Assembly (NCBI RefSeq): GCF_017654505.1 | Contig: NC_054535.1 | Span: 43,954,164-44,018,163 of the forward strand | DNA from: Polyodon spathula | Lineage: Eukaryota; Chordata; Actinopteri; Acipenseriformes; Polyodontidae | Length of the DNA: 64,000 nucleotides | Reading direction: 5' to 3' | Shown here: positions 1 through 12,589 of the stretch, piece by piece | How the letters are laid out: each line of letters begins with the position of its first letter | How positions within the stretch are numbered: position 1 is the stretch's first letter | Translations under genes and position numbers: made by a program | Notes under the pieces: generated by a model | The model's database searches: none | Told to the model about the DNA's origin: nothing | The model's input: the letters and a program-made list of their open reading frames with translations, nothing else

Positions 1-970
1 TGTGATCTAACCTGTTACATAGACTTCCCATAGTTTGTGCATGTCACACATTTACCAGAACCAAAAAGCATGTACGGAGATGAATATAAAGGAAAAATAA
101 AACCCAACATAATATGCTAAAAGAACAGCTCAATTTTAATCACCGCATATTTAGTGGTTCAGATTTAGTTTTCTGAGTTGGTTACAGCAAAAATAAGATG
201 AATATGTATTATGGCCAGTCATTTTTAGGATGCTGAAAATGTTTTCTGATCATGGTCCAACAACTGACCAATGCATTGATTTCATTTTTAATTTTTTTTT
301 AATTAAATTAAATTTTTTAACTATTGCACAAATGATCACTGCAATATAAATGTACACCTGCTGTGTCACAATGAGAAATATTGCTGTGACGGTACAAATG
401 TGATTAATCTAAGATGTCTATTGTTACTGCGTGCCTCCATGTGTCGTGACAATCAAATTAAAATAGCAAATCCATAAGTCTTGAAATTCATTGAACCCCT
501 GCATGCACCAAGGTTTAGTAAGTATTTGTATTTTCGGATATGCCAATACCCAGTCAGATGTTTTGAGAAAGATATCAATGATCTCTGGGGCATGGGGGTG
601 GGGGTGGGTTGACTGGGTGCAGGAGACGGATGCAAACCTTTTATTTTGCTGTCACTATGACTGATGTTTATCTAATGCAATCCACAATAGGTTAAATACT
701 GGTCTCATTAAATCCTACATCCCTAGTGTGTATTAAAAGTGCTATGTAAGAATTAAAATTATTCTTTAAATTGCCCAGGTCAGGATTACAGGTCTATATC
801 ATTTTATTTTTCGCCCATGTTAAGTTTCTTTACTTTTATAATTTTGAGGTGTGAGTCCGTACAACATTCAAAATTATATAATAGACTGGTTGTGATACTG
901 TAATTATCATGACACATGGCCACCAGTTCAGTTCAGTTCCAGCTGCCTAAGTGGATACATATCTGCATTT
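1..970. other. AT-rich non-coding sequence, nothing recognised
   Basis: No coding region, repeat family or RNA gene recognised. A short T/A-rich stretch lies near 285-320. Small open frames here look like chance. Confidence 0.6.
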
Positions 971-973
971 TTC

Positions 974-1738
974 TGGGAGGTCATAGGAGACTTCAAAATG
1001 GTAGCATTCCTGATGGGTCTCCAAGGCGGTTTTACCAAGTTTCCCTGCTATCTTTGCCTCTGGGACAGCAGGGACACCAAGGCGCACTACCACAGGCGGG
1101 ACTGGCCACAGCGGACCGAGTTCTCTGTGGGGAGGAACAAGTGGGAGCCACTGGTGGACCCCCAGAAGGTGCTGATGCCACCACTGCACATCAAATTGGG
1201 CCTTATGAAACAATCTGTCAGAGCTCTAGATAAGGAGTCGGCAGCCTTCAAGTACCTTCAAGACTTCTTCCCTAAGCTGTCTGAGGCAAAGGTCAAAGCC
1301 GGTGTCTTCGTCGGACCACAGATAAAGAAGATCCTGGAGTGCAATGAATTCCCCAAGAAGCTCACTAGTAAGGAGAAAGCGGCTTGGAACAGCTTTGTCG
1401 CAGTGATTCGGGGCTTCCTGGGCAATCACTGTAGCCTTTGGAAAGGCCGAAAACTACGTGGAGCTGGTTGAGACTCTGGTGAAGAACTACGGCACAATGG
1501 GCTGTAGGATGTCCCTCAAAGTCCATATCCTTGATGCTCATCGTGATAAATTCAAGGAGAACATGGGAGCGTACTCGGAGGAGCAAGGCGAGCGCTTCCA
1601 CCAGGATATACTGGACTTTGAATGCCGCTACCAAGGACAGTATAACGAGAACATGATGGGAGACTACATTTGGGGGCTGATTCTTGAAATTGATTTACAG
1701 TATAATCGTAACTGTCGAAAAACTACTCACTTCTAAAT
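974..1738 (+). pseudogene. Unnamed multicopy protein family (CxxC-containing), frameshifted copy
   Basis: From Trp at 974 the frame reads through LMGLQGGFTKFPCYLCLWDS, then PPLHIKLGLMKQ, FPKLSEAKVKAG and FVGPQIKKIL to GFLGN near 1426. It resumes in another frame at 1443 with KAENYVELVE, GCRMSLKVHILDAH, EEQGERFHQDI and YQGQYNENMMGDYIWGLI, ending at a stop near 1736. I recognise the motif order from an uncharacterised family present in many copies in arthropod and other invertebrate genomes, often as proteins of unknown function; I do not know an assigned transposon class or Pfam name. A CxxC pair (CYLC) suggests metal binding. A 13-nt insertion at 1430-1442 (tgtagcctttgga) is the only break: removing it restores the frame. 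No initiator or complete N-terminus is evident, and no splice sites were confirmed. It is most likely a truncated, recently inactivated copy derived from a mobile element; an intron-embedded gene is the less likely alternative. Confidence 0.7.
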
Positions 1739-2960
1739 CTTTTGTAGTCATTTTTGTATTACTTTAGTATAAATACATGTTAATTTGGATTCATATGTTG
1801 GTTTTTTTCTGACTTTATGTGAACGAAAAGACCGTTTTCTCATTGGAAATAGGTAAATTTCAAAATATCACTGTCCTCGTCGCAAAAGCAAAGTTTGTGG
1901 AGAATAATAGCAATTTTCTATACTTTTGAGGCATAAGCAATTAGGAAATAACACTTACTACCCAGGAACAAAAATTGTGTTACATAGTGTAATCATTTAG
2001 AGCTTGGGCAGTTTCTTAAGACATGGAATGTTGGCATGCTTACAATCTAAGAGTAAACCTTAATGTAAAGCATCAGTATCAGGAAAATAACCAGGTATTT
2101 TTGCACTGTCAGCAAAAGTTGCAATTTACAGCGGGACTGTAAGAACAACTTAAAATAAAGCGACTCTTCGTGATTGTTGGCATTACAAACCAGTATCCTG
2201 TTTTTTGTTTTACTCCATCACAGTTCTAAGTCATTTTAAGTCAGCCTTCTCAATAGGCTGGTAATTTCATGGGAGCTAGTACATGTTTTGTATGCATACA
2301 GTATTGCAAGATTCTAAGGTTTACAGTATAAGCCTGAAGGTGATAGAGAATAAACAACACGTCGCACAACGATGCTGGTTAAGTCTTTATTATTTACGTA
2401 TAACAAAATATTATATTAAGCCATAAGCGTACATAAAGTGAAGATATTATCCCTTCCTATGTGGGTATATGGGACAGTCAGGTAGCCTGGAGTTGATCTG
2501 GTTCTCTGTGGTGGAAACTGAACTGTCTACTGTGACCTAGCCACAGTTCTTTTTGCTCAATTTCCTTCCCGCAAATGTACACAAATTCTTTAGGGACATA
2601 GAATCACACTCAAACTGGATTATGTAAAACAGAGGTTTTACAAATTAGTAATAATTCCCAATGCCCATAAATGCTTGATGCCCATAAATGTTAGTAATGT
2701 AACAGTGCCATGTGTCTGGTCACCAAACCAGGCAGGTAGAATTAAGGTAGCATTTCTGTAAATATGCTTGAAAGTATGATGTGTGTGGTGGTATTTGTGC
2801 CTGCTGTCTCTTTTGGAACTTTTCCTATAGAAATTTAAATGAATAAAAAAAATTCAGTCACAATGTCTCCAATATTTTTAGACATGTCTTGAAAACCATT
2901 CTTCCAGTTATCATAAAACTTGGTATGGTCATTCCTTTGCAGATTGCAGTACACTCAATA
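1739..2960. other. Non-coding sequence, nothing recognised
   Basis: AT-rich sequence without a recognised gene or repeat. Confidence 0.55.
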
Positions 2961-3176
2961 ACTTGTGAAGTCGCAGACAAAAGTAAAGGCACCCTACACT
3001 AAATGTTAAATACAAGCATTTAATGAACTTTAGCCATTAAGTAATGAAAAAGAACAAAATACACAATTTCAGGTAGCTTAACAAATAATCTTTATAACAA
3101 AAACAAAACACTTACAAAACAATTTCAAATATTTGTTCATGACAAAAGTATTAGCACTCCTGTTTTATAATTGTGT

Positions 3177-3181
3177 GCCCT
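3177..3181. repeat. Target-site duplication (GCCCT), left copy
   Basis: Perfect match to 3889-3893 on the other side of the solo LTR. Confidence 0.85.
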
Positions 3182-3888
3182 TGTAACAGAAGGAATGAAT
3201 CTTTGTTATAAATCTCCCTCCCTGTGAGTACACTGTGTAAAGGGAACAGAGTGCCCCGGACTGGGTGGTTTGGCAATTAATTCCTGGGAAAGGTGGAGGT
3301 CGGCCATCTAGAAAGGGGGGTGGAGCCACAGCACACCAAGTCATCACCCCAGAGGGAAGGTGATGTGACAATCGCGGATTGGAGGAAAAGCGATTGCACT
3401 CGCTATCCAAGGGGGCGTGGCTGAAGATACAACAGGGGATGTAGCAAAGCAAACTGTTCCTTTGGTATGGTTGTGAGAGGACCACTGAGGGACTGTAAAG
3501 TAACCGTGAGTGTTTTGCGTTTGTTTGTTTTGTCATTCTAATTGTACTCGTTTGTTAGACAGTTAACACGATCTGGGAGCTGTCACTAAAGGCCAGCACC
3601 AACCCGGACAGCACTGCACTACTGTTCACTAATAAACTGTATTTCACCACTTGCACGTTAGCACTCACTCTGGACTTGTGATCGTGTTTGTGTTCTGTGT
3701 GTGTTTATTATTTTGGGACTGAACCCCGTGGTTTTTACAGTGCAGTACACATTGCTGTGTATTGCCAGTGACTATTATTTACCTTCACCAAACGACCAGG
3801 ACTATAAAAGAATAAAGGATCGTTTTTTGTCATCTGTTTGAGCATTGCATCACCTCTACACCTGCACACTGCAAACCACTTTGCCACA
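3182..3888. mobile_element. Solo LTR of an LTR retrotransposon
   Basis: The 707-bp block begins TGTAACAG and ends GCCACA (TG...CA), and is flanked by a perfect 5-bp duplication GCCCT at 3177-3181 and 3889-3893. Removing the block and one repeat rejoins the minus-strand Tc1 transposase reading KAKGG-HT exactly, which proves the insertion. The LTR is more GC-rich than its host and has a GGGCGTGG box near 3413 and AATAAA signals near 3632 and 3811, consistent with + orientation of transcription. A 5-bp duplication fits Ty3/gypsy or some endogenous retroviral elements; no internal gag/pol sequence remains, so the class is not settled. Confidence 0.85.
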
Positions 3889-3893
3889 GCCCT
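3889..3893. repeat. Target-site duplication (GCCCT), right copy
   Basis: Pairs with 3177-3181 around the solo LTR. Confidence 0.85.
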
Positions 3894-5539
3894 CCTTTTG
3901 CTTTTATTGTGACTTTCAGAAGTATATGATCATTCTTAACCAGTCTGTTACATCTTGTTGGAGAAATCTAGGCCCATTCTGTCTTGCATATTTCCTTCAG
4001 TTCAGACAGATTGGATATGCAAGGCTAGGCCACAGCTTTTTTCAGGTCTGTCCAAAGCATTTCTATTGAATTGGGATTTAATGATTGCAAAGGCCATTCC
4101 AGAACTTTTATCTTAGTTTTGACTTTTGCCCGATTTGTTACAGGACTAAAAATCACCACATAAACAGGTGGTTTCAGAATTTTTTACCGACAACAGTGTA
4201 TTGTAGTCCTGTGCGAACCGTCCCTTTTTTTATTGTGTTTTTATTTTTTATCCTAGCTCATTTTCTCATAGATGCGCTAATTATTTTTACAGGACATCGG
4301 GACTGTCTGTAAAATTTCAGACTCAGGTGTCCTGTGTCTTTTTACTCCCATGCGAATTGACCATGTCAGAGTTATGTTACAACTGACACAACATTTCTGG
4401 GTTATTTTGTCTCAAAGCAACACCAGACTTTTCAATGAATCAGATTATAATATTACAATTGGTAAATGGGAGCTTTGAACATTGCATTTGAAGGAATGAG
4501 TGGAAATACATATCACTGGAAAGGACAAAATGGTTACTGTAGCCTTTGGAAAAGAAGGTACAACAAAATCAGTTATCTACACCTGGTTCAATGTTTACAA
4601 ATCTTGCACAAAAGCGCCTTCTCTGGCTACGACATTGTTTCATTTAGAATTTACTGACTTTTCTTAATGAAAACTAATCCACATCTGGGAGGTTACTAGG
4701 CATCCTTCACTTTTGACCAACTGTGAGGACACATGATTTTTAGTCCTGTGTGAATCATGCTTGAGCTGTATGCTTTGGTTTGTTGTCGTGTTGGAAGATA
4801 AATGGTGTGCTAACCAGGCTACAAGCAGATGGTATCATTGTACTTTGTATAATGTTTTGATATATGGCTGCATTCATTCAATCTTTAATCCCATCAATGT
4901 CTCCAGTCCCTGAACTGCTAAAACACCCCCATATCATGACTGAACCACCTCCATGTTTAACTGTAGATGCCAGGTTTTCTTCATTTATAAGTTTTCCCCT
5001 TTTTTCTCTGAAGAATGCTTCAGATTCCTGTTCATATTTCTTGGCTTATTTAAGACGCCTTGTTTTATGAATTTTCTTTTTAAAGTTGTTTGCAATGAGG
5101 TCTGCGTGTGTACAACTGTGTTCTATGTCATTTCTACAGTTCTTTCATGTATTATTATGCCTGATACTTCTAAATCTTTCTTTGTCCTTGGCTGTTAATT
5201 TGAGATTTTATTTTTAGCTGCCCGGATGATTCTCCTACCTGCTGTACCTGTAATTTTCTTTGATCCACTTCTTTCAAGCACATCAGTTGAATTTGTTCTG
5301 TGGTACTTCTTGATTTATTGCTCTGATTTGTGGATTTTGGTATTCCATATTTCTTTTATACTGTTCTGTATCTATTTCCTTTTGTTGTAGTTTGCTACAA
5401 GTGTTTTTCTCACATGTGAATTTTGACCATCTGCTGTTTTACCAAAACCTTCTTCAACAGATGTTGGAAATAGTGACCTCTTTTTCTGGCTATTAACTTT
5501 ATAATGCAGCTTAGTTACTGTGTAATGGTTTTCAATCAT

Positions 5540-5805
5540 TGAATAATAATCTTTATTTTTATATTGCGCCTTTCATAGTGGACCACCATCACAAAGCGCT
5601 TTACAGGATATGAGACTAGGGTGTGTGAACTGTGCATCAGCTGCAGAGTCACTTACAAGAACGTCTCACCCGAAAGACCGAGCACAAGGAGGTTAAGTGA
5701 CTTGCTCGGAGTCACACAATGAGTCAGTGGCTGAGCTGGGATTTGAGGTACCTCCTGGTTACAAGCCTGTTTCTTTTACCACTGGACCACACAGCCTCCT
5801 AATTT
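5540..5805 (+). repeat. Dispersed repeat family R1, copy 1
   Basis: Starts near a TTTATATTGCGCCTTTCATA-like word, continues with agtggaccaccatcacaaag and cgctttacag, then gttaagtgacttgctc, tcacacaatgagtcagtgg, and ends in accactggaccacacagcc. A second copy lies at 55752-55957 with the same order of words. It has no ORF. The tail-like order and lack of terminal inverted repeats suggest a short retroposon, but I cannot assign a family. Confidence 0.75.
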
Positions 5806-7651
5806 TTTTAATTAGTTCTATTACATTTTTGCAGATTTTTTATGTAAATGTGACAAATTTTGTCATGAACCAATATTTGAAATTGCTTAAGTGCATTTTT
5901 TTATTTTATTTTATTTTTTTAATAAAGATTATAAACTACCAGAAATGTTGTAGCTTGTGCTTTGTCATATTAATTAGTGGCTAATGTTCACTAAATGCTA
6001 GTGTTTAACATTTGTTCTTGAATGATCTTGTATGAAGTGTAAGGTGACCTACCTTTTTCATATGACTGACAACAGAGCTATTGCGGTTATATGTGTTTCT
6101 GAGCTGAGAGAATGAGATATTGAGAAGTTCCTTTACACTGTGAACATACAGTAAGTCATTGGAATATATGTTTAACAAGGAATTGACTCTTGATCTCGGG
6201 AACTGCTTGGCCAATTTAGTTGAAATTAGGCAAGGACATTTATTATAAATTACTGTTCTGTGTGATGAGGACAACCAACACATGTACTACCGATTAGTAT
6301 TGAATGGTCTTGGTTGTATGTTTATTACTTTTATATACTGTAACTTAAGTCACTGGTACCTTTACTGAGAGTACAACAGCAGGCAAATACCAGTTATTGA
6401 GGCAGAAGACTTTATACTATATTATGTGGGGTTTTCTTCTCTCACAGACCCAAAGCTTGCACTGTTTACCCTGCTTAACAGGAAAGGGTTTCAAGCAGTT
6501 CCTTCAACAACCTTGTGGTCTAGATTTAAAATAGCTAAGATTGAGACTTTTTAATTGCTTAATGTATAATTCATATGAATACAAATCATGATCGTGGCTG
6601 TTATTGCATAATAAGGACTTTTTAAAAGCATTATAGATAAAGTAGAAAACTGGAAAGAAATTGCTTGTCTTTGTGATTTTCTTCATAGGGCTGTCTTGAA
6701 CAATTTTGTTTCAGAAGAGTATTTTTAAAATGATCCAAAAAAAGGTTATGCTGGGTAGGAAAACAGCAGTGAGCTATCAAACGAGTGTCCTGGTTTCTTG
6801 GTAGATAATGATCCCTTGGAAGAGTGTTTTTTTGTTTTGCTCAAGTAACATTGTAAAGATTAAAGATGTTTCCAGGATAGAACTGCACTTCACATCTGAC
6901 TGAAGCAGGTATTAGAAATGCAGATGAATAAGGGAGACAGAAGACAATACAAATTTGAAGTGAAAATGCTTACTGGCGCGTCTTCTCAGTTCTTAACAGA
7001 TGAAGCCTGGGGAAGTTTAGCTAATTATTCATATTATTGTGTGTTTGTGTGTGTGCGCGCACGTGTTGTTTCTGAAGTTAGGTGTCTGTTACATTTAAAC
7101 AATAACCTCGGTTTGTTTTGGCAGCTTCCATGTACTTTACTCTGCAACTTGTACCATTTTTAGTGATCAGATGAGGAGCTAATTTGGTGGCTAAAGTGCA
7201 GCTTTAGGAATAGAACATAAAAGAAACTTCTAGACTGAGCTTGGTTTTCAAAGAAGTACAGACTTCATAACGTTGGGGGAGTCCTTTGACTTTAATCTTG
7301 TAGTACCTTGATATTTAGTGCAGATGACTTTGTGGCTCTTAATTAAAATAAATTATAACTAAATTAAGGCAGATTTGCAGTACCTGCTGATTTTCAGCTT
7401 TTATAGCTTTTAATAATCTTATGCTTTTCTTAAGGTAACATTTCTTAAGGTAACATTTCATGTTATGTTTTTGGTTCTCCTATGCAATGCTGGTATGTTT
7501 GCTGACCTCGCTTCCTCACAATCAGCCTTTTAAGGAAGCAAGTTTTGCAGGAATAGTTTGTAAGCATGTTTAAGTAATGAATAAAAACTACAGCAGTTAA
7601 TCAAACAGAAGTGTTTCCTCCATTCTTTAATTAACTCCCTTTTTTAATTTT

Positions 7652-7682
<31 letters not shown>

Positions 7683-9771
7683 TGAAAGGAATAAAACCTA
7701 ACACATTAAGAGTGCTTAAGAGACTTTGAAATAAATAACTGAGTAGTTTGGGGTCTAGTTTTGTAAAACAAACAGGTGTTTTACCTCTTTCAAAAAATGA
7801 GACTGGAATAAACGCTTTCAAAATATGGCCCATAGTCATCCTAAAATTAGACTTGTTTATGCATTTAGATAGACAAACGTTTCAAGTCTGTGTTAATGTC
7901 ATGCTGTTACACTCATTTATAGAACGTGCAGGAGCACAGTGTATTTTGTAAAAGTGTAATTAGTGTGCTGGAATTAAAAGGATGATCAAGCAAATCAAAT
8001 TCGCTCAGCCTTCTCTCTTGCTTTAAGTCATGTTTTAATGTTTTAATCTTTGTTTTAAATATGTGCAGCTTTTTTAGACTCAGTGTTGCAGCTGTCTGCC
8101 AACAGGTATTGTCTGTAAAAGAGATGTTGCCCCTCAATGGGATGTGAACCTGTGGAAACAAAATGAGTGATGAGAATTGCAGTCAGGCATGTTTTGGTTT
8201 TTTTCAGATGTTATTTTTCTTATGTTTACACTTGTTATAAAGTACACGTCTCCCTACTATCATCAGATTCCAAGCACGTAGTCCATACAATACAACTGCA
8301 GCTATAGCATTATTATTCTTACAGATGTTTGTTCAAAGATGTGCAAAATAATCTGAGGTTTTGTAGGCTGTAGAAGGCACTGGCACAACATGTGGTATCC
8401 TGACTGTGGTATCCTGACTGAAGACATGTGGCCTCTTTGTGTGTGTTAACCCTTAAAGTGACACAATCCCTTGTTAATTGTTGATTCTGAATTAATACAC
8501 AGTGGCCCATAACATAATTCAGAAGGCTACATTGCTAATTAACCTATATTCTGCTCAATCAACTTTTGTTTGTGATTGATTGATTTTAATTATTATAACT
8601 CTCCTCAACCTATGTCATGGTCTGCTGATATAACCAAAAACTTAAAAAAAAAAAACAAAAGCTCAACTTAATCTGAAAGTGAGAAACTTTATAACCTGAT
8701 GCAGCGGTCTGCACTCTGTCAGTCTTTGCAGATTTGTATCTTAACAAAAAAAAAGTCAGAGCTGGTTAGAGTCACGTACATCTTTTTACGAGCATCAATA
8801 TGCAATATTTAAGGGGCTGAGGTAAGCAGGGAACACTGAATTTCATATCGGTAAATATAACGGAATAATTTGCAACCTTCGTGCCAGCCGAGGCATCCTG
8901 CACTGATACTGTTATTTTAAAACAGCAGTATTGACAACCTCTGGAGTTTTTTTTTCAACTCATTATCTGCAAGCCAAATACACAGTGCCACTTAAAATTC
9001 TCCTGTTGCAAGCCATTGCAGCCAGCATTTCCAGCATTATACTACAGATAATTAGTTTTTTTTAGGTTTAATGCTTTCTTCCCAAAGGACTGGGCTCTTC
9101 ATACAGTAAAATGGATGCTAGTGGATATACCAGATTAATATTAGTATTTGTTTGAATATGTGAGACGATTTGGAGGTCTCCCCACACTGCCGCTGTCATG
9201 GCTTCAGAACAGCATTTAGGTTTTTTTTTGGGCTTTTTATTGTACATGCCTCAAGTGATGTGGACTTATATGGACTTTTAAAAATCAGTTCTGGTTTCTA
9301 GTTGGTTTGACTAATAAAAGGCAGTGTCTTGTCCGAATTTGATTCGGCAATAGAAAAACCTTACACTATTCATCGTTATAACCAAGGAGTCGTAGCCCAA
9401 GGCTTCTGAAAATCCTAATTGGCTTCTAGAAATCTCCCAAGTAGCCAGATTCATTATCCACACTGTTTTATCTGTTATTTTTCATTAGAGCTCGGCTTTA
9501 AGACTGTAGTGCAATGTACTGTTCTAGCTTTAAAAGTCCACTCTATGTTTTGGTTCCTCCATTGGGAAACAAAGAATAAAGAAGTTGGTTTCAGGGGGAG
9601 CAGAAAAAAAATAGTCGAATCAATATTTTTTTGTATCCTCTAGCATGAATTAAATGGGGGCTACCTTATGACTGACCTGTTTTGCCTTGTGAAAGAAAAT
9701 AGAAAGTTTTTCCTTTTCTTTAGTTATTTTATTTATTTTTGTAATTTACAGTTATTTTCAAATTGGTGCTC

Positions 9772-9776
<5 letters not shown>
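5806..9776. other. Non-coding sequence without recognised genes
   Basis: About 4 kb of AT-rich sequence. Contains a short GT/GCGC run near 7040-7066 and a (TTTA)n tract at about 7655-7681. The stretch near 8860-9060 is less AT-rich and of high complexity. No homology recognised. Confidence 0.55.

Positions 9777-9803
<27 letters not shown>
9777..9803. repeat. Poly-A run (27 nt)
   Basis: Uninterrupted A tract; possibly the tail of a retroposon, although no retroposon body is recognisable upstream. Confidence 0.8.
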
Positions 9804-11028
9804 CTAAAATAATAATCCTGAGGGTTCATATTCACAACCGTTCCCTATTCAGCACAGCTGGTTGCATCACTTGTGGTGTTATGATTTGCAGTATGTATGT
9901 AATTGAGATGGCTTTGCAGTATAAGCTCTCTGAAAAGTGCTCAAGAGCTGTTAAAATTATTTCAAAGGACAGCTTAGGTTCTCCTCAGATCTTAATAAAA
10001 CCCAAAGCAGTGTGTTTTCTTCGGGTCCGGGTCCTGTTCCAATAGGACTAGTGCTTATAAATCTTATTAAACATTCCCTCAGCCATCATTGCGGAGGAGC
10101 TGGATTTCCAACACAACAACATTCCCCCAAGATTTTAAATTATTAATGCTTGGGAATCTGTGGGATTCAGCAGATATTCTCACTGTTATTGTTGGCAATG
10201 TTCATCCTTTTTATTTACCAGACATATAGTGAAATAAGGAGTCCCATATTACTGTGCACTTAGTCTTTAGGCTGGTTTCACAAAGGCACACGGGGCATTT
10301 GGTTTTAATAAGTGTATAAATACTTTTTCTTTGTGAGTTTGCATGGGTGATGTTTTGCCATAAATTTATTGACCCAGCATTCTGTGGATTCTAAAAATGG
10401 AAAAAAAAAAAATCTATGAACGTCAGTTTCCCACATAGTGTACATCTTAGGATATTACATGAATAACTGCGCAGTTGCCAGCTAAACACGTGCATAACAA
10501 AAGATCTGAAAAAGCAAGTGCTTCTCTCTCAAATTTTGTTGATATGTAGCTTGATCCTGGACTAACAATGTTATATTTTAATTGAGATTCCGCAGTCTCT
10601 TTTTTTGGACTGTTTCTTTAATATTTCTGGTTTTTGAGCTTCCCTGTGCCATAGATGAACTCTGAATGTTTAATGCAGCTCCACGACTGTCGGTGCCTGT
10701 CTCAGCTCAAGTAGGATGTACTGTATAGGATTGAGACAGAAAATGATTCCCATTATTTCACAACCAAAAGGAGTATTCCTTACCCCAGCACCAGAATACT
10801 TGTGTTTATACTGACTTCCATAGTTAACTTAAAGCTTTCCAATTTAAAAGAGCCCATAGTCCTGTTTCAGAGGTGCGATGCTATATATTTTTTGAAATAT
10901 AGTTCGCACCCTGTGCATAAAGTGCATGTCTTCGCTGACTTGAGTTAGAGTTCTAGTATACTGGGTACCCCTATCAAAAACACTATATAATACTATAAGC
11001 CAGGTATGCTGCACATCTTGTATGTCGG
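9804..11028. other. Non-coding sequence; one conserved-looking stretch
   Basis: No gene. The interval 10020-10180 is high-complexity with homeobox-like TTAAAT/ATTAAT words and no repeat signature, so it is a candidate conserved non-coding element by appearance only. Confidence 0.45.
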
Positions 11029-12589
11029 TCATTCCACGCCAACTCAACCAGAAAAGGGACATTTTGTTGCCTGACCGTCTCAGATTTTGCTAGAAAAATT
11101 CACCTGGGGGTTTTCAGGCCCACAGAGTTCAGAAATGCTAATCAATTTTTTTTTTTTTTATTTATTTTTTCTTTGAGCTGTGACCCGGCAAAGGTAAATC
11201 TAAAGTGAAAAAGAGACCCTGACCAGAAAAATCAACCTGGGCTCAACATAGACACTATCATGTGTAGCACCTCGTTCGACTTGTTATGAATAGGGCCTTC
11301 GAGAAAAAAATACCAGGAGCACCTAACTCACAGCCCAACCCTTTACCCTATAGGGGATGCAGGTCCTAAAATGTTAGTATTGCTGTAAGAACGTTAGGGA
11401 CCATTCCCCCAAATTTCCACATACTGCAAACCGAACTGGCGTCAAGTTTTCAATTTTGGATCGTCTGGGGTTAGATCTAGAGTAAAAAGTGACAGAGTGT
11501 GCTTCCAGTGGCACTAGCTTGGAGCTGACGGGTTATGAACTTGCATGTGGAACTTAGATTTCTTTGTTACAGTAACACATTTAAAATGACCAAAACCTCA
11601 CTTAGGTGTGTTTTTAAAAACTAGAAACTGATAGAAAACAGAACAATTTATAATCTTGGCAAACTTTAGGTGCTTGAGGGGTTAACCATTTCATGATCTT
11701 TGTGATGTGCTTACCGTACCATATGCGTTTCCAATCTAAATTTCCTTTGGCTGTGAGGTGTGGTGTTAACAATGCAGCATGGTTGCCATGTGGTTTTGAA
11801 CATACTCCATGCAGCGCTCCAGTGTCCTGGTGTCATATATACTGGCAACTGGCACATCCTGAAGAAATAGGACTTGGCCTACTGTGGCAAGGTAGAAGTT
11901 CCCTGCCACTGAAAACTCCAAAGACTGTCAGGTGTGCCTGCCCAGGAAGCTTACTTGACTGATTGGCTAGCATGAGAATGCAGCAAATGGCTTTCTCATG
12001 AATGGTTGGCCAATTAGTCAATTATCCTGTGTGGTGATAGTGCTGAAAGGCATAGTTGTCCAAGAGGGTCGAGCTCAGCTGTGTCTACAAGTTGGTGAGA
12101 AAGTATCTTTGGGTGATTTTTTGGAGCCCCCCACTTGAGTTATTTTTGCCTAAACTTGGAAGAAATATCAAAAATTCTTATTTCAGAGGGGGTTAATGAC
12201 CAGTGAGGGGACTTGAAACCAGAAGTGTTTAACAAAATTTGGAAGAGTGATCCCTATGGTTCTTACAGCAATACTAATATTTTAGGACCCACATCCTCTA
12301 CAGGGTCAAGGGTTGGGCTGAAGTTCAAATAAAATTTGTCACTTACCCCTCGTCTGGCAAATTGCCAAAAGTGAGTTAGCCCAATTCATTACGAGTCGAA
12401 CAAGGTGCTACACATGATGGTAATGTCTAAGTTGAGCCCAGGGTGATTTTTCACTATAGGTTGACCTTTGCCAGGTCAAAGCTCGAAGGGGAAATTTAAA
12501 AACAAAAAATGTCCTTTCTGAACTCAGCGGTTTGTTGTAGCAAAATCTGAGACGGTCAGGCAGTAGCTCTGGTTGAGTTGGTATGAATT
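11029..12589. mobile_element. Foldback element with arms of about 400 bp
   Basis: The left arm (about 11029-11450) recurs as reverse complement in the right arm (about 12190-12589). Matched words: attccacgccaactcaacc with ggttgagttggtatgaatt at the tips; gcctgaccgtctcagatttt with aaaatctgagacggtcaggc; acctcgttcgacttgttat with attacgagtcgaacaaggt; and the cctaaaatgttagtattgc block near 11373 with its partner near 12270. Identity is visibly below 90%, so it is old. The 740-bp centre has no intact ORF; an open minus-strand frame at 11833-12021 is not recognisable. No target duplication could be fixed. It fits a non-autonomous DNA transposon with long terminal inverted repeats. Confidence 0.75.

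Larger units (their letters stand above)
2965..5520 (-). mobile_element. Degenerate Tc1-like transposon, interrupted by a solo LTR
   Basis: Read on the minus strand, the region carries a decayed Tc1 transposase. Near 5200-5230 is a helix-turn-helix-like stretch (GRRIIRAAKNK). At 4925-4975 is the catalytic-core hallmark [13 protein letters not shown]. Near 4050-4110 is the EWP-SLNP-IEMLW segment that holds the third acidic residue. The C-terminus VTIKAKGG ends where the LTR begins, and the rest (HT...) resumes on the far side of the LTR at 3176. Beyond this, near 3126-3160, the sequence ggagtgctaatacttttgtc (minus strand) resembles the 3' terminal region of such elements; a similar word near 2972-2996 may be the true end. 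Stops and frameshifts are frequent, so this is an old copy. The 5' boundary near 5520 is approximate. Confidence 0.75.

Noticed and set aside
3165..3536. Minus-strand open frame of 123 aa
   Set aside because: Lies within the solo LTR, has no recognisable domain and is antisense to the likely LTR transcription.
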